Of a DNA stretch of 22,083 nucleotides, positions 7,531 through 16,331 are shown piece after piece. The stretch's first letter is position 1. Each line of letters opens with the position of its first letter. Under the pieces are notes generated by a model that was not told the origin of the DNA, made no database searches, and was given only the letters and a program-made list of their open reading frames with translations. The stretch lies in the NCBI GenBank assembly GCA_964007875.1, contig CAXGAH010000027.1:1-22083 (forward strand), written 5' to 3'. A program made the position numbers and the translations under genes. The stretch is from UBA1275 sp002323515. GTDB taxonomy: Bacteria; Bacteroidota; Rhodothermia; Balneolales; Balneolaceae.

Positions 7531-8859
7531 CTAGGCTTTAAAGATGTGCTGCCCGTTTTTAGGAGTGACGGATTTCATGGCGTTTCGGGTGTCGATTATA
7601 CAGTCTGACCAATTTGCGAGCTGCGCGTAATCGATATCGGAGTGATCGGTAGAAATGAGTACGGCATCGAAGCCAGCCACTGTAGCCTGATTCCACTCAG
7701 TGGATTGCTTGCCCGTGTAGTGGGCATGCTCCCGCGTGGGGGGTATGGTCGTTATGTACGGATCGTAATACGCGATTTCAGCGCCTAGTTCTTCGAGCAG
7801 ATGAAACAGTTCAAAGGTAGGCGATTCGCGCATATCATCTACATTGGGTTTATAGGCCAGGCCTATTAGAAGAATTTTGGACCCGTTCACCGCTTTTTTG
7901 TGAGTGTTAAGCGCTTTGGAGGTCTGCTCTATGACGTACTGCGGCATATGGGTGTTGATTTCCCCCGCGAGTTCAATAAAGCGGGTGTTCTCCTGAAACT
8001 CACGCGCTTTCCAAGTCAAATAAAACGGATCAATCGGGATGCAGTGCCCACCAAGGCCCGGGCCTGGGGTGAATTTCATGAACCCGAATGGTTTGGTATC
8101 GGCCGCATCGAGCACCTCATGTATGTCTATGCCCATTTTGGCGTAGACCACCTTAAGCTCGTTAACCAAGGCAATATTCACCGCGCGGAATACATTCTCG
8201 GTAATCTTAACCGCCTCTGCCGTTTTGGTATCGCTCACCGGCACGGTCTGCAGAATAGCCGTGTCGTATAAAGCTTGGGCCAGTTTTAACGCGTCTTCTC
8301 CATGTCCGCCCACAACCTTGGGAATCTTGGCGGTATTAAAATTGGGATTGCCCGGATCTTCCCGTTCTGGACTATAGGCCACATAAAAGTCTTTACCTGT
8401 AATGAGCCCCGAGTGCTTTTCAAGCAGTGGAATCATTACTTCTTCGGTTGTTCCTGGATAGGTAGTGGATTCTAAAATGACCAACTGCCCTTCTCTAAGG
8501 TGACGCGCCACCGTTTCGGTCGTGCTAATTACATAACTCATGTCCGGTTCACGGTACTGATTAAGGGGGGTAGGCACACAAAGGAGTACGGCATCGGCTT
8601 CTGTGAGCCGCGAAAAGTCAGTGGTAACAGCGCAGCGATCAGATTGTGACAAACTCTGCATCATCTCCTCGCCAAGATGTTTGATGTACGGGGTGCCGGA
8701 CTGGATATTGGAGACTTTGGATTGATCGATATCATAACCTATGACTGGCATGCCTTCTTTGTGGAAGGTGTACATGAGAGGTAAACCTACGTAGCCTAGG
8801 CCTATGATGCCTACTGTATAGGTCTTTTCTTCAATTCTCGCTAATAGTTCGTTTATCAT
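7531..8859 (-). CDS. wbpA: UDP-N-acetylglucosamine 6-dehydrogenase (WbpA type)
   Basis: A 442-residue nucleotide-sugar dehydrogenase of the long WbpA/WecC group. It has the Rossmann motif GLGYVGLPL (20-28), VPTPL (95-99), STTYPGTTEE (131-140), SPERED (163-168) and the catalytic C273 in GPGLGGHCIPIDPFY. The C-terminal domain has GLAYKPNVDDMRESP. The SPERxDPGN and GGHCIPxDP forms are typical of the UDP-GlcNAc/UDP-ManNAc dehydrogenases rather than UDP-glucose enzymes. It would supply UDP-GlcNAcA, the first intermediate for the WbpB, WbpE and WbpD enzymes found elsewhere in the window. It follows the SLBB export gene by 60 bases and is followed after one base by the broken exosortase. Confidence 0.9.
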   Translation of the reverse strand: MINELLARIEEKTYTVGIIGLGYVGLPLMYTFHKEGMPVIGYDIDQSKVSNIQSGTPYIKHLGEEMMQSLSQSDRCAVTTDFSRLTEADAVLLCVPTPLNQYREPDMSYVISTTETVARHLREGQLVILESTTYPGTTEEVMIPLLEKHSGLITGKDFYVAYSPEREDPGNPNFNTAKIPKVVGGHGEDALKLAQALYDTAILQTVPVSDTKTAEAVKITENVFRAVNIALVNELKVVYAKMGIDIHEVLDAADTKPFGFMKFTPGPGLGGHCIPIDPFYLTWKAREFQENTRFIELAGEINTHMPQYVIEQTSKALNTHKKAVNGSKILLIGLAYKPNVDDMRESPTFELFHLLEELGAEIAYYDPYITTIPPTREHAHYTGKQSTEWNQATVAGFDAVLISTDHSDIDYAQLANWSDCIIDTRNAMKSVTPKNGQHIFKA

Positions 8860-8919
8860 GAAATGGGTATAGAATCCTCTTAACCACTAAGAGTAAATTG
8901 GTGAAGAATCCTTACAGAG

Positions 8920-11664
8920 TTATTGCGTTGTAATTCGATCTATCAAAAAATACAGCGTTAAAGCAGAAGTGGTAATACTGGTCAGTTCTACAATGACCTC
9001 ACGCATATCGAAAGGTTCACGCTCGGGTTCAAGTTCAAAAATAGCCCGAATAATAGCCCCCTCATCCACTATCGGGTTTCCCTTTAACAAACCTTTCCTT
9101 TTAACTCTAAAAGTGGCTCCATCAGCTTGGATAAGCTGGAAATATTGAGCTGTATTGGGTTGTAGACCACCGGCTCGATCTAAGTAATACTTCACTCGCT
9201 TTCCTGGTTCGTATTCAATGAAACCATCCAGAGCTACATTCCCGGTCACCTGAACCACCCTCGGTTTTATCGGAACGCTTATTTGATCCCCTGCTTTTAC
9301 TAAGAAGTTATTGTCACCACCCTGTATGTTATCTTCAAAATCGATAATAACTTGAGTGCTATCTCTAATCAATCGTGAACCTTTGCCATAAGCCTCATCC
9401 GTAAGCCCACCGGCCCGTTCTATGATCGATCGTAAAGTTTCATTGCTTTTTAATATGGTATACAAACCTGGAAACTGTACTTCTCCGCTGACTTGAACGG
9501 TTTGTTGAGATTCAAAGTCAGGGTTCGTGCGTACATATACCTGATCCATATGCTTTAAATCAAAACGAGCAGCATTATCCATCAACGTCCAAAACAGATC
9601 GTTAGAATAAAATTGGTAGTGTTCAACAGGGTTTGAAATCAAATTATGGATATAAAATTGCGCCTTTTGCTGGTCATTCAAGAGCTCTTCGGTGCGAGTA
9701 ATTTCAACCTGTCCAATGAATGAATTTTCATTAAAGCCTTGAGCCCTGAGTAACAGATCTTCCAGAGTCATACCTTCATGATAAGTATAACGCCCAGGAT
9801 TTTTAACAGCACCTTCGACGACCACGAACTTACCAGTAATCAGTTGAACCGTGTTGGGATAAATTCGAATGTTGTCATAAGGCTGCAACGTCTCCAACCC
9901 AAAACCTTTCTCTTGTAAGGCTTCTTCCAAATTGAACGAAATTACTTCTGTGGTTCGTCCATCGGCATTGCGGCGAATAAGTTCGGCTCTAGAGACATGT
10001 ACTTGTTCTAAATACTCAGAATCAAAAAGTCCGCCCGCTTTAAAAAGTAGATCATATACTCTTAAATTTTCTCTCCAAGGGTAACTGGCTGGGTTTTGAA
10101 TAGCACCCCCTATACTAACCGATCCAAATTGACGAATATCATCTAAGGTATAAATAGTCAGCTGATCCCTCTTTTGAAGTTGCATATTTTCAGCCTCATT
10201 ACCCGCAATAGCTTCTGCTAAGTTAACGGTAAAATAACTCTGAGCTAAGTCCTTATTTGTACGAATGAGTTCGGCTTGGCCCGTGTAAGCATTTTCCCTG
10301 AGACTGTCTGCCGCTAATATAAGATCTCGAATAGTTTGAAGTTTCTCACTTAATTCAAAGGTACCTGGTTGGTCTACCGCTCCATTAATTTCCACCACCT
10401 GATCGTTGATATCGGTGATCGAAAATAACTGAATACGATCGCCGTCCACTAAGGTGAGAGGGGTGTTTCCGGCAAGCACCTCATTTAAGTTAAAGTCTAG
10501 AACTTCACGTGCACGGCTGGCATCGCTCCGCTCAGCCATGGGAATGATTCTATTAACCTGAAGCCTATCGGTGTAGATTTCTGGTTGCAGCCCACCTGCA
10601 AAACGCAGCAGGTCCTCAAAATCCTCACCATCTTTAAGTTCGTAAATAGCCGCTCGCTTTACTGGGCCTTGAATTCGAATTTCATTGTTCCTTGGTGGGA
10701 TAAAGATACGGTCATTATTAAGAAGGGAGATGTTTTCGGCTAGTACCCCATCTAAAAATAAATCATAGAAATCGATAGATCTTAGAATGCGTCCATTACG
10801 TATAATTCGAACATCTCGTAAGGATCCCGCCGTAATTGGACCACCTACCGCGTAGAGCACGTTAAACAAGGTGGCATTCGAAGTAACGGTATACGCACCG
10901 GGTTTGGACACTTCACCCAAAACAAAAATTTCGATAGGTTTGTACCGGGTAACGGTTAAATCCATAAAGATGGTTGGCGGCGTTTTCACCAAACCGGCAT
11001 AGCTTTGAGCCAGTCGTAGTTTAAGAGAAGTACGCAATTCATTTAAGGTTTTTCCCGCGACAGTCACCAAACCTATGTTTGGAATGTTAGTTCGGCCTTC
11101 AATATCCACTCTGAGTTCATACTGAAATTCAGTTGCGCCCCATACCGTCAACCGTAGTTCATCATCGGGACCAACCACATACCCTTCATCTACAGGACCT
11201 GGAGTTCTTGGCTGAAAACTATCTGGGCCTCCACCAAATACATTGTAGCCAAAATAAGGCAGTCCCTGATTTTGAGGGTTAGCAATTGGCGGCGTGGGAT
11301 TCGAAACCTGAGTAGGAGTGGGCTGCTCTTGAATATCTTCCAAAGCGACTACGGTCTCGGTTGAATCCTCAGTGTTGACGGCTTCGATGCCCTCATTTTC
11401 GCGCTGGCGTAATTGAACTAGATATTGCTGAATCTGACTTTCAGGCACCCCATTTTGCCTAGCAAAAGCAGCGAGCTCGTCTGGGTTATTAGGATCTATT
11501 CCCGCATTTTCAGCCATTTTTTGGGCTTGTTCAAAGCTGAGTCCTTGGGATTGGAGGAGTTCATCAATGCTTTGAGCTTGGAGGTGTTCAAGTGGGTGAA
11601 ATAATCCCACCAAAAATAAGCTAGCTAATGCTAAAAAGATACGTGACAATTGAGGTGCATTCAT
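8920..11664 (-). CDS. Polysaccharide export protein with multiple SLBB domains (Wza-like)
   Basis: A 914-residue envelope protein. An N-terminal signal sequence (about 1-31, ending near HLQAQ) has no lipobox cysteine. Next come a helical low-complexity region with PTPTQVSNPTPP, a Poly_export domain from about 160 (GYVVGPDDELRLTVWG) to 240, and about seven SLBB-type repeats. Each repeat carries a G-x-V-x-x-P-G-x-Y-like strand followed by a leucine-rich helix ending in AGG, and the last helix (about 885-905) is hydrophobic. The family forms the outer-membrane/periplasmic channel for capsule or EPS export. The ATG at 11664 is preferred over an upstream in-frame TTG at 11706 that overlaps the wzz-like gene, because it places the signal peptide at the N-terminus. 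Seven repeats make it much longer than E. coli Wza. Confidence 0.9.
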   Translation of the reverse strand: MNAPQLSRIFLALASLFLVGLFHPLEHLQAQSIDELLQSQGLSFEQAQKMAENAGIDPNNPDELAAFARQNGVPESQIQQYLVQLRQRENEGIEAVNTEDSTETVVALEDIQEQPTPTQVSNPTPPIANPQNQGLPYFGYNVFGGGPDSFQPRTPGPVDEGYVVGPDDELRLTVWGATEFQYELRVDIEGRTNIPNIGLVTVAGKTLNELRTSLKLRLAQSYAGLVKTPPTIFMDLTVTRYKPIEIFVLGEVSKPGAYTVTSNATLFNVLYAVGGPITAGSLRDVRIIRNGRILRSIDFYDLFLDGVLAENISLLNNDRIFIPPRNNEIRIQGPVKRAAIYELKDGEDFEDLLRFAGGLQPEIYTDRLQVNRIIPMAERSDASRAREVLDFNLNEVLAGNTPLTLVDGDRIQLFSITDINDQVVEINGAVDQPGTFELSEKLQTIRDLILAADSLRENAYTGQAELIRTNKDLAQSYFTVNLAEAIAGNEAENMQLQKRDQLTIYTLDDIRQFGSVSIGGAIQNPASYPWRENLRVYDLLFKAGGLFDSEYLEQVHVSRAELIRRNADGRTTEVISFNLEEALQEKGFGLETLQPYDNIRIYPNTVQLITGKFVVVEGAVKNPGRYTYHEGMTLEDLLLRAQGFNENSFIGQVEITRTEELLNDQQKAQFYIHNLISNPVEHYQFYSNDLFWTLMDNAARFDLKHMDQVYVRTNPDFESQQTVQVSGEVQFPGLYTILKSNETLRSIIERAGGLTDEAYGKGSRLIRDSTQVIIDFEDNIQGGDNNFLVKAGDQISVPIKPRVVQVTGNVALDGFIEYEPGKRVKYYLDRAGGLQPNTAQYFQLIQADGATFRVKRKGLLKGNPIVDEGAIIRAIFELEPEREPFDMREVIVELTSITTSALTLYFLIDRITTQ

Positions 11665-11695
11665 ATGATTTTTTCTAATTTTTTTGCCCAAAGAG

Positions 11696-12889
11696 TTATT
11701 CTTCAACTACGCTTATAAATTGTTCGACCAGTGGATGAACAAAAATCCAACCCACAGAACTGATACCCGATAGCATAATAAAGACTAAGAGGATCATGGC
11801 TCCTGACGTTTCATCTTCTAATGGTACTTGAACCGCTTCAAGCGTTTTGAACATCGGGGTCCCTTCCTGTACTTTTAGCTTGGCCTCTTCGTACTGCTGA
11901 GTGAGACTGTTGTACAAATTGAAAGCAATTTGATATTCCGAATTTAATCGCTGCTCTTCGGTCTGAGCTTTTGCAGATAATATGCCCTGGTTACTATCTC
12001 TAAATCCCGCTAAGGTTAACTGCGCTTCTTCGAACCGGGCTTCGGCCTTAGCAAGTTGCTCTTCGACAAAGGTTAAGTCTCGGAGTTTTTTTTCAGTGCG
12101 ATACTCGGTAAGATAGTCCGTTAGCTCGGTAATGGTGTATTCGGTGACAGCGGCGGCGGCTATGTTATCGGGAAGGGTGACCGATACTGATACAATACCA
12201 GACTCCTCATCTAATGAGGCTGTGATTTTTTGGCGCAAAATGTTGATGACAGCTACTTCATCCTTGGAGAGATTAAGCACCATGGATTCTTTGGCCTCTC
12301 CAAGCACTGAGGTCATGAGTTCTTTTTTTGGCAGTATAACACCAAGGATTTTTCCTGGTAACCCAAAGGTATATTCCGAAAGTATTCCAAATACCCCTGG
12401 TGAGTTCAGCTCGGTGTAATAGTCGAACAAAGTTGCCTCGGCATCAATATCCGAGAAGTAGAAGGGTTCATCCATTAACTTCAGTTGAAAATTGGCGCTC
12501 TGAACGATATTTGGATACAAATCGACCCGAATAGCATTGCTATTGCTGTTATAAGATCCTCCGCTCACCCCTAACAATCCGCCATATTGGCGTAATAGGC
12601 TACTAGCACCCCCTTGGCTTTCGTTAGAATACTCGGGCATCAAAGTTGCGGAGCTCTTGTATTCTTTAGGGCTAATTAGAGCTACCACCACTCCTAAAAT
12701 AGCGCCAATCCCCACCACCTTAACAATGAACATACGTTTATCCCAAATGGTTTTTACGAGTTCTAACAGATCAATTTCGTCTTCGTCGTATTGATACCCA
12801 TAGTCAGCCGGTACAATTTTGTACTCTTGTGGGATGGTGGATGGAGTCTTTTGCTCCTGATTGGGTTGTTCGTCGTGTTGCTTAGCCAT
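11696..12889 (-). CDS. Wzz/chain-length-determinant family protein
   Basis: A 397-residue polysaccharide co-polymerase. A hydrophilic N-terminus (1-40) leads into the Wzz motif IDLLELVKTIWDKR, a first membrane helix at about 53-73 and a periplasmic domain with a coiled coil near 270-345 (TFVEEQLAKAEARFEEAQL). A P-rich motif (TPMFKTLEAVQVPLEDE) precedes the second helix at about 364-385. There is no Walker motif or tyrosine-rich tail, so no Wzc-type kinase is fused. It is the first gene of the - strand polysaccharide operon and acts with the SLBB channel gene 31 bases downstream. No good ribosome binding site precedes the ATG. Confidence 0.9.
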   Translation of the reverse strand: MAKQHDEQPNQEQKTPSTIPQEYKIVPADYGYQYDEDEIDLLELVKTIWDKRMFIVKVVGIGAILGVVVALISPKEYKSSATLMPEYSNESQGGASSLLRQYGGLLGVSGGSYNSNSNAIRVDLYPNIVQSANFQLKLMDEPFYFSDIDAEATLFDYYTELNSPGVFGILSEYTFGLPGKILGVILPKKELMTSVLGEAKESMVLNLSKDEVAVINILRQKITASLDEESGIVSVSVTLPDNIAAAAVTEYTITELTDYLTEYRTEKKLRDLTFVEEQLAKAEARFEEAQLTLAGFRDSNQGILSAKAQTEEQRLNSEYQIAFNLYNSLTQQYEEAKLKVQEGTPMFKTLEAVQVPLEDETSGAMILLVFIMLSGISSVGWIFVHPLVEQFISVVEE

Positions 12890-12903
12890 ATTTATAATTT
12901 ACC

Positions 12904-12935
12904 CAAATATACTTTCAAATACTTTTTGTATCAAC
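12904..12935 (-). promoter_or_regulatory. Candidate Bacteroidota-type promoter for the polysaccharide operon
   Basis: Upstream of the wzz-like gene the - strand reads GTTG (12935-12932), a 20-base spacer, then TATATTTG (12911-12904). This resembles the TTTG-N19-TAnnTTTG promoter known from Bacteroidota. The -7 box lies only about 15 bases before the ATG, so the leader would be very short. The match is by eye only. Confidence 0.35.
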
Positions 12936-13160
12936 TTATATAAAACCCTGCTATTTTGAGATGCATATTTGTTTATGGAGATAAACATAGCCATTATTGT
13001 TATTAGCTGTACTAAAAACAGTATCCAAATAATCTAGGGATTCTTTTCAAAAACTCAGCACTATCTGTGCCTTAATTGCGCATTGGATATTACTACCAAT
13101 CTCCAAAGGTGGACTACCTATGCTAAACCTGTCCAAATACTCCAAATAGCTGTATTTAAA

Positions 13161-13466
13161 TTACAACTGTATGTGAATTTGGTCTTTTTTTCTAGAACTA
13201 TTGAGTGTGAGTAGTGCGTAGTAAGCCAAGCCCTGACCATGCCGCTGTCGTACTGAGAATTGATATCGTAGATCCTGTTCATATTCGTAGTGTCGTGCAT
13301 GATGGCTTGGACTATTATATTGACTAAACCGAAGATCTATTCGTAGCCATGGGCGAGGCGCAAAGTACATCTCTTGGTAGAATAAAACTCCCGTATGCGT
13401 AAAAGGAATATTTGGCGGGTACAAAGCGTGGGATAACACATGAGTAACGCACGCATAGCCTAAGGC
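13161..13466 (-). pseudogene. C-terminal remnant of an outer-membrane beta-barrel protein
   Basis: A 102-codon open stretch with no credible start codon or signal peptide, ending in TAA at 13163-13161. It carries a barrel C-terminus with alternating aromatic strands: TGVLFYQEMYFAPRPWLRID, FSQYNS, RHYEYEQDLRYQFSV and a short final strand. The order 'G-x-L-x-YQ ... R-x-Y-x-YE-x-DL-x-Y-x-FS' resembles the C-terminus of the large helix-hairpin-helix barrel proteins common in Bacteroidota and Balneolota. The N-terminal domain and most of the barrel are absent. It lies directly downstream of another broken barrel gene, suggesting a former two-gene operon that suffered deletions. The family assignment is from memory of the pattern and is moderate. 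Confidence 0.55.
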
Positions 13467-13903
13467 TTAGGATTTGGATTTATGGCCGCGTCAAGGGCCG
13501 GGCTCCAACCCGACATAGGGTTTCGATACAATGCCAAGTTAAACTGCAACCAGTGATAGTGGATTCCAAGCCCTATGCTAGTTGAAAGCGTTATTTTAGC
13601 CTAACATACTCGCAATCGTAGCCGCGCTTGAGCAAGGGACAGAACCTGCCAACTAAGGCCGTATCGAAGCTGGGCTTGACGCCCTAATTCCCATTCCACC
13701 TGTAACCACTGCTGCACCCGAAACTTGGCATTCGCGTTCCAAAGTGCCAAAAGTAGATCCCCCTCGCCGAGGGAAACGCTTCCTTTAGCTATAGGAGCGG
13801 CCCCTAGTCCATGGGCCATGAGGCCTAGCGCAAAACTCGGCTCAAGGCTTAATGTGAGGCTTAAAATGATAAAGAATACCCAGACTACGAGTCTTTTTTT
13901 CAT
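13460..13903 (-). pseudogene. Broken outer-membrane barrel gene (PorV/FadL-like N-terminus)
   Basis: Starts with ATG at 13903, with a signal peptide (MKKRLVVWVFFIILSLTLSL... ending near SFA). The N-terminal motif that follows, GLGAAPIAKGSVSLGEGDLL then LWNANA, resembles the 'GGAxxAL...NPA' start of PorV/FadL-type barrels. The rest is amphipathic strand sequence. A TAG at 13603-13601 (codon 101) interrupts the frame, which continues with further strand-like sequence (ITLSTSIGLGIHYHW, FNLALYRNP) to TAG at 13462-13460. The total of about 147 codons is far shorter than the 300 or more of the family, so an internal deletion is likely as well as the nonsense codon. A shorter intact protein of 100 residues cannot be fully excluded. 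Confidence 0.55.
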
Positions 13904-14024
13904 TCGATTCTTGTATATTTTGAGAGCTCTGTAAGAATAGAATTAGAATTCATTGCTAGAACAAAGCTTGATTTCGTTGCAACAGAGATGTGATAAACAG
14001 AACCACCCAAACCCAATTCCTTAC

Positions 14025-14930
14025 GTGAACTGCCGGATATTTTTTATAGCCACTACGATAACTCTTCTTTGGGGGCCTGGTCAGTCTTTTGCGCAGGAGT
14101 TTAGCTGCTCAGTCAATATTAATGATGAGCAGTTAGATGGGACCTCCTATGATTATGTGAAACAGACCTTGGCTACTGAGCTCACCGCCTACATTAATGA
14201 ATACCGGTGGACGGAAACGGAGGTGCTCGAGCATGAGCGAATCAATTGTCAGATAAGCATCGTATTAACATCAGCCAGTACGGATTATACCTATTCGGCA
14301 GAGGCGGTGATTTCTGCAAGACGACCGATCTATGGGACTATGCAGGAAACCAGCTCAATCATTTTGAGCGATCAGGCGTGGCAGTTTTCCTATCCCGAGG
14401 GGCGTAGTTTGGTGCATGATGAATTGACCTTTGAGGCGCTAACGGGCTTTATTGACTACTATGCCTATGTGATGTTGGGTTTTGATTTTGATAGTTTTGC
14501 CGAGCTGGGGGGTAATGAATATTTTGCCAAGGCTCAGGATGTGGTGGATTTGGCACAGAGCAGCAATGCGATTGGTTGGGCGCGCTCTTCCAATAACCGC
14601 CGGAACCGGTTTACCCTGGTGGCCGACATGATGAATTCCAGCTATGATGACTTGCGGCGGGCTTATTATCAGTATCATCGAGAAGCGTTGGACGGCTTTA
14701 CCCGGAATCCAGACCAAGCCAGACAGGCCGCCTTGGAGGCCTTAGAGCTCATTCAAACCACCAAGCGCCGTTCTACCAGTAATTTTTTGTTTGACTTATT
14801 TTTTGATTCTAAGTCGCGCGAGATTGCTGCCTTGTTTGCCGATGCGGAGAGCCCCACCCGCCTAGCAGCCTATACTATTTTGAGTGAAACTGACCAGGCT
14901 CACCTGAGCGATTACGAGAATTTGCAGTAA
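14025..14930 (+). CDS. DUF4835 family, PorD-like secreted protein
   Basis: A protein of about 301 residues with a signal sequence (CRIFFIATTITLLWG...SFAQ). The mature part opens with QEFSCSVNINDEQLDGT, followed by YDYVKQTLATELTAYINEYRW and, later, LTGFIDYYAYVMLGFDFDSF. These blocks are characteristic of DUF4835, a family that includes PorD, described as a component linked to type IX secretion and gliding in Bacteroidota. No ATG fits; the GTG at 14025 puts the signal peptide at the N-terminus, and a TTG at 13953 is a longer alternative. It stands alone here: divergent from the broken barrel genes and convergent with ahcY. No other type IX secretion gene is in the window. Confidence 0.8.
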   Translation: MNCRIFFIATTITLLWGPGQSFAQEFSCSVNINDEQLDGTSYDYVKQTLATELTAYINEYRWTETEVLEHERINCQISIVLTSASTDYTYSAEAVISARRPIYGTMQETSSIILSDQAWQFSYPEGRSLVHDELTFEALTGFIDYYAYVMLGFDFDSFAELGGNEYFAKAQDVVDLAQSSNAIGWARSSNNRRNRFTLVADMMNSSYDDLRRAYYQYHREALDGFTRNPDQARQAALEALELIQTTKRRSTSNFLFDLFFDSKSREIAALFADAESPTRLAAYTILSETDQAHLSDYENLQ

Positions 14931-14952
14931 TATTTGGTGGTGCTATTAGAAT

Positions 14953-14985
14953 AAAAAAAGGGTGACAACCATTGGCTATAACCCT
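14953..14985 (-). terminator. Rho-independent terminator after ahcY
   Basis: On the - strand AGGGT (14985-14981) and ACCCT (14963-14959) form a stem around a loop that can pair further (CCAATGG core). A run of seven T residues (14959-14953) follows. It lies 27 bases past the ahcY stop. On the + strand the same hairpin could also stop transcription from the PorD-like gene, but no T run follows there. Confidence 0.65.
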
Positions 14986-15011
14986 CTTATATTCGTTATC
15001 GGCACCTAAAT

Positions 15012-16331
15012 TTAGTATCGATAATAATCTGGTTTGTACGGGCCTTCAACCGTAACACCAATGTATTCTGCTTGGTCATTTTTAAGCTCGGTTAATTCCA
15101 CACCTAAACGCTCAAGGTGAAGTTTGGCTACTTTCTCATCCAAGTGCTTTGGTAACATGTACACCTGGTTTTCATAGTTATCACTATGTAGCCATAGTTC
15201 TATTTGGGCGAGAGTCTGGTTGGTAAACGAATTACTCATAACAAAACTTGGGTGCCCTGTTGCACAGCCTAAGTTAACCAATCGACCTTCAGCAAGAACA
15301 ATTATGTCTTTACCTTCTACCGTGTATTTGTCTACCTGTGGTTTAATCTCAACTTTGGTATCGCCATAACTACCATTAAGCCATGCCATATCGATTTCGT
15401 TATCGAAGTGACCAATGTTACAAACGATTACTTTATCTCTCATAGAACGGAAATGCTCTTCACGAATAATGTCTTTGTTTCCGGTTGCAGTAATTACGAT
15501 ATCTGCAGTTTCTACAACGCTTTCGAGTACTTTAACCTCAAAACCATCCATACATGCTTGTAATGCGCAAATTGGATCAATCTCAGTGACTGTTACTATG
15601 GCACCAGCACCTCGAAAAGATGCTGCGGTTCCTTTTCCTACGTCTCCGTATCCTGCCACTACAACTTTTTTCCCTGCCAGCATGACATCGGTTGAGCGAC
15701 GAACCGCATCTACTGCGCTCTCTCTACACCCATATTTATTGTCAAATTTAGCTTTCGTTACTGAATCATTTACGTTGATGGCTGGCATGGGTAGTGTACC
15801 TTTTTTCATACGCTCATATAAACGATGTACCCCTGTGGTGGTTTCTTCGGACAATCCTTTGATGCCCGCAATTAGTTCTGGAAACTGGTCTAATACCATG
15901 TTCGTCAGGTCACCACCATCATCTAAAATCATATTTAATGGTTCACGTTCCTCACCAAAGAATAGTGTTTGCTCGATACACCAATTGAATTCTTCTTCAT
16001 TCATTCCTTTCCAGGCATAAACCGGAATTCCGGCAGCAGCAATGGCTGCAGCAGCATGGTCTTGAGTTGAAAATATGTTACATGAACTCCAGGTCACATC
16101 GGCACCTAATTCTACCAATGTTTCGATAAGTACAGCCGTTTGAATGGTCATGTGTAAACAACCAGCAATACGAGCACCTTTTAAAGGTTTTGAGTTTCTG
16201 TATTCCTCGCGTAAAGCTATAAGCCCTGGCATTTCTGCCTCAGCTAGCTCAATTTCTTTTCTTCCCCAATCGGCTAAAGCGATGTCTTTAACTCTAAAGG
16301 GTACGTATGTTGTTGTGTTGGTAGTAATCAT
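15012..16331 (-). CDS. ahcY: Adenosylhomocysteinase (SAH hydrolase)
   Basis: A 439-residue NAD-dependent enzyme that splits S-adenosylhomocysteine into adenosine and homocysteine. Visible motifs include CLHMTIQTAVLIETL (58-72), SSCNIFSTQDHAAAAIA (82-98), the substrate-site NVNDSVTKAKFDN (187-199), the NAD-binding GYGDVGKG (227-234), CNIGHFDNE, and the conserved C-terminal KPDYYRY that completes the neighbouring subunit's site. It is full length. Its ATG overlaps the metK stop as ATGA (16331-16328), so the two are translationally coupled in one operon. A hairpin terminator follows the stop. Confidence 0.97.
   Translation of the reverse strand: MITTNTTTYVPFRVKDIALADWGRKEIELAEAEMPGLIALREEYRNSKPLKGARIAGCLHMTIQTAVLIETLVELGADVTWSSCNIFSTQDHAAAAIAAAGIPVYAWKGMNEEEFNWCIEQTLFFGEEREPLNMILDDGGDLTNMVLDQFPELIAGIKGLSEETTTGVHRLYERMKKGTLPMPAINVNDSVTKAKFDNKYGCRESAVDAVRRSTDVMLAGKKVVVAGYGDVGKGTAASFRGAGAIVTVTEIDPICALQACMDGFEVKVLESVVETADIVITATGNKDIIREEHFRSMRDKVIVCNIGHFDNEIDMAWLNGSYGDTKVEIKPQVDKYTVEGKDIIVLAEGRLVNLGCATGHPSFVMSNSFTNQTLAQIELWLHSDNYENQVYMLPKHLDEKVAKLHLERLGVELTELKNDQAEYIGVTVEGPYKPDYYRY

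Noticed and set aside
15415..16020. 201-residue open frame on the + strand inside ahcY
   Set aside because: It lies opposite a fully conserved ahcY and has a Ser/Thr/Pro-rich composition typical of an antisense frame.
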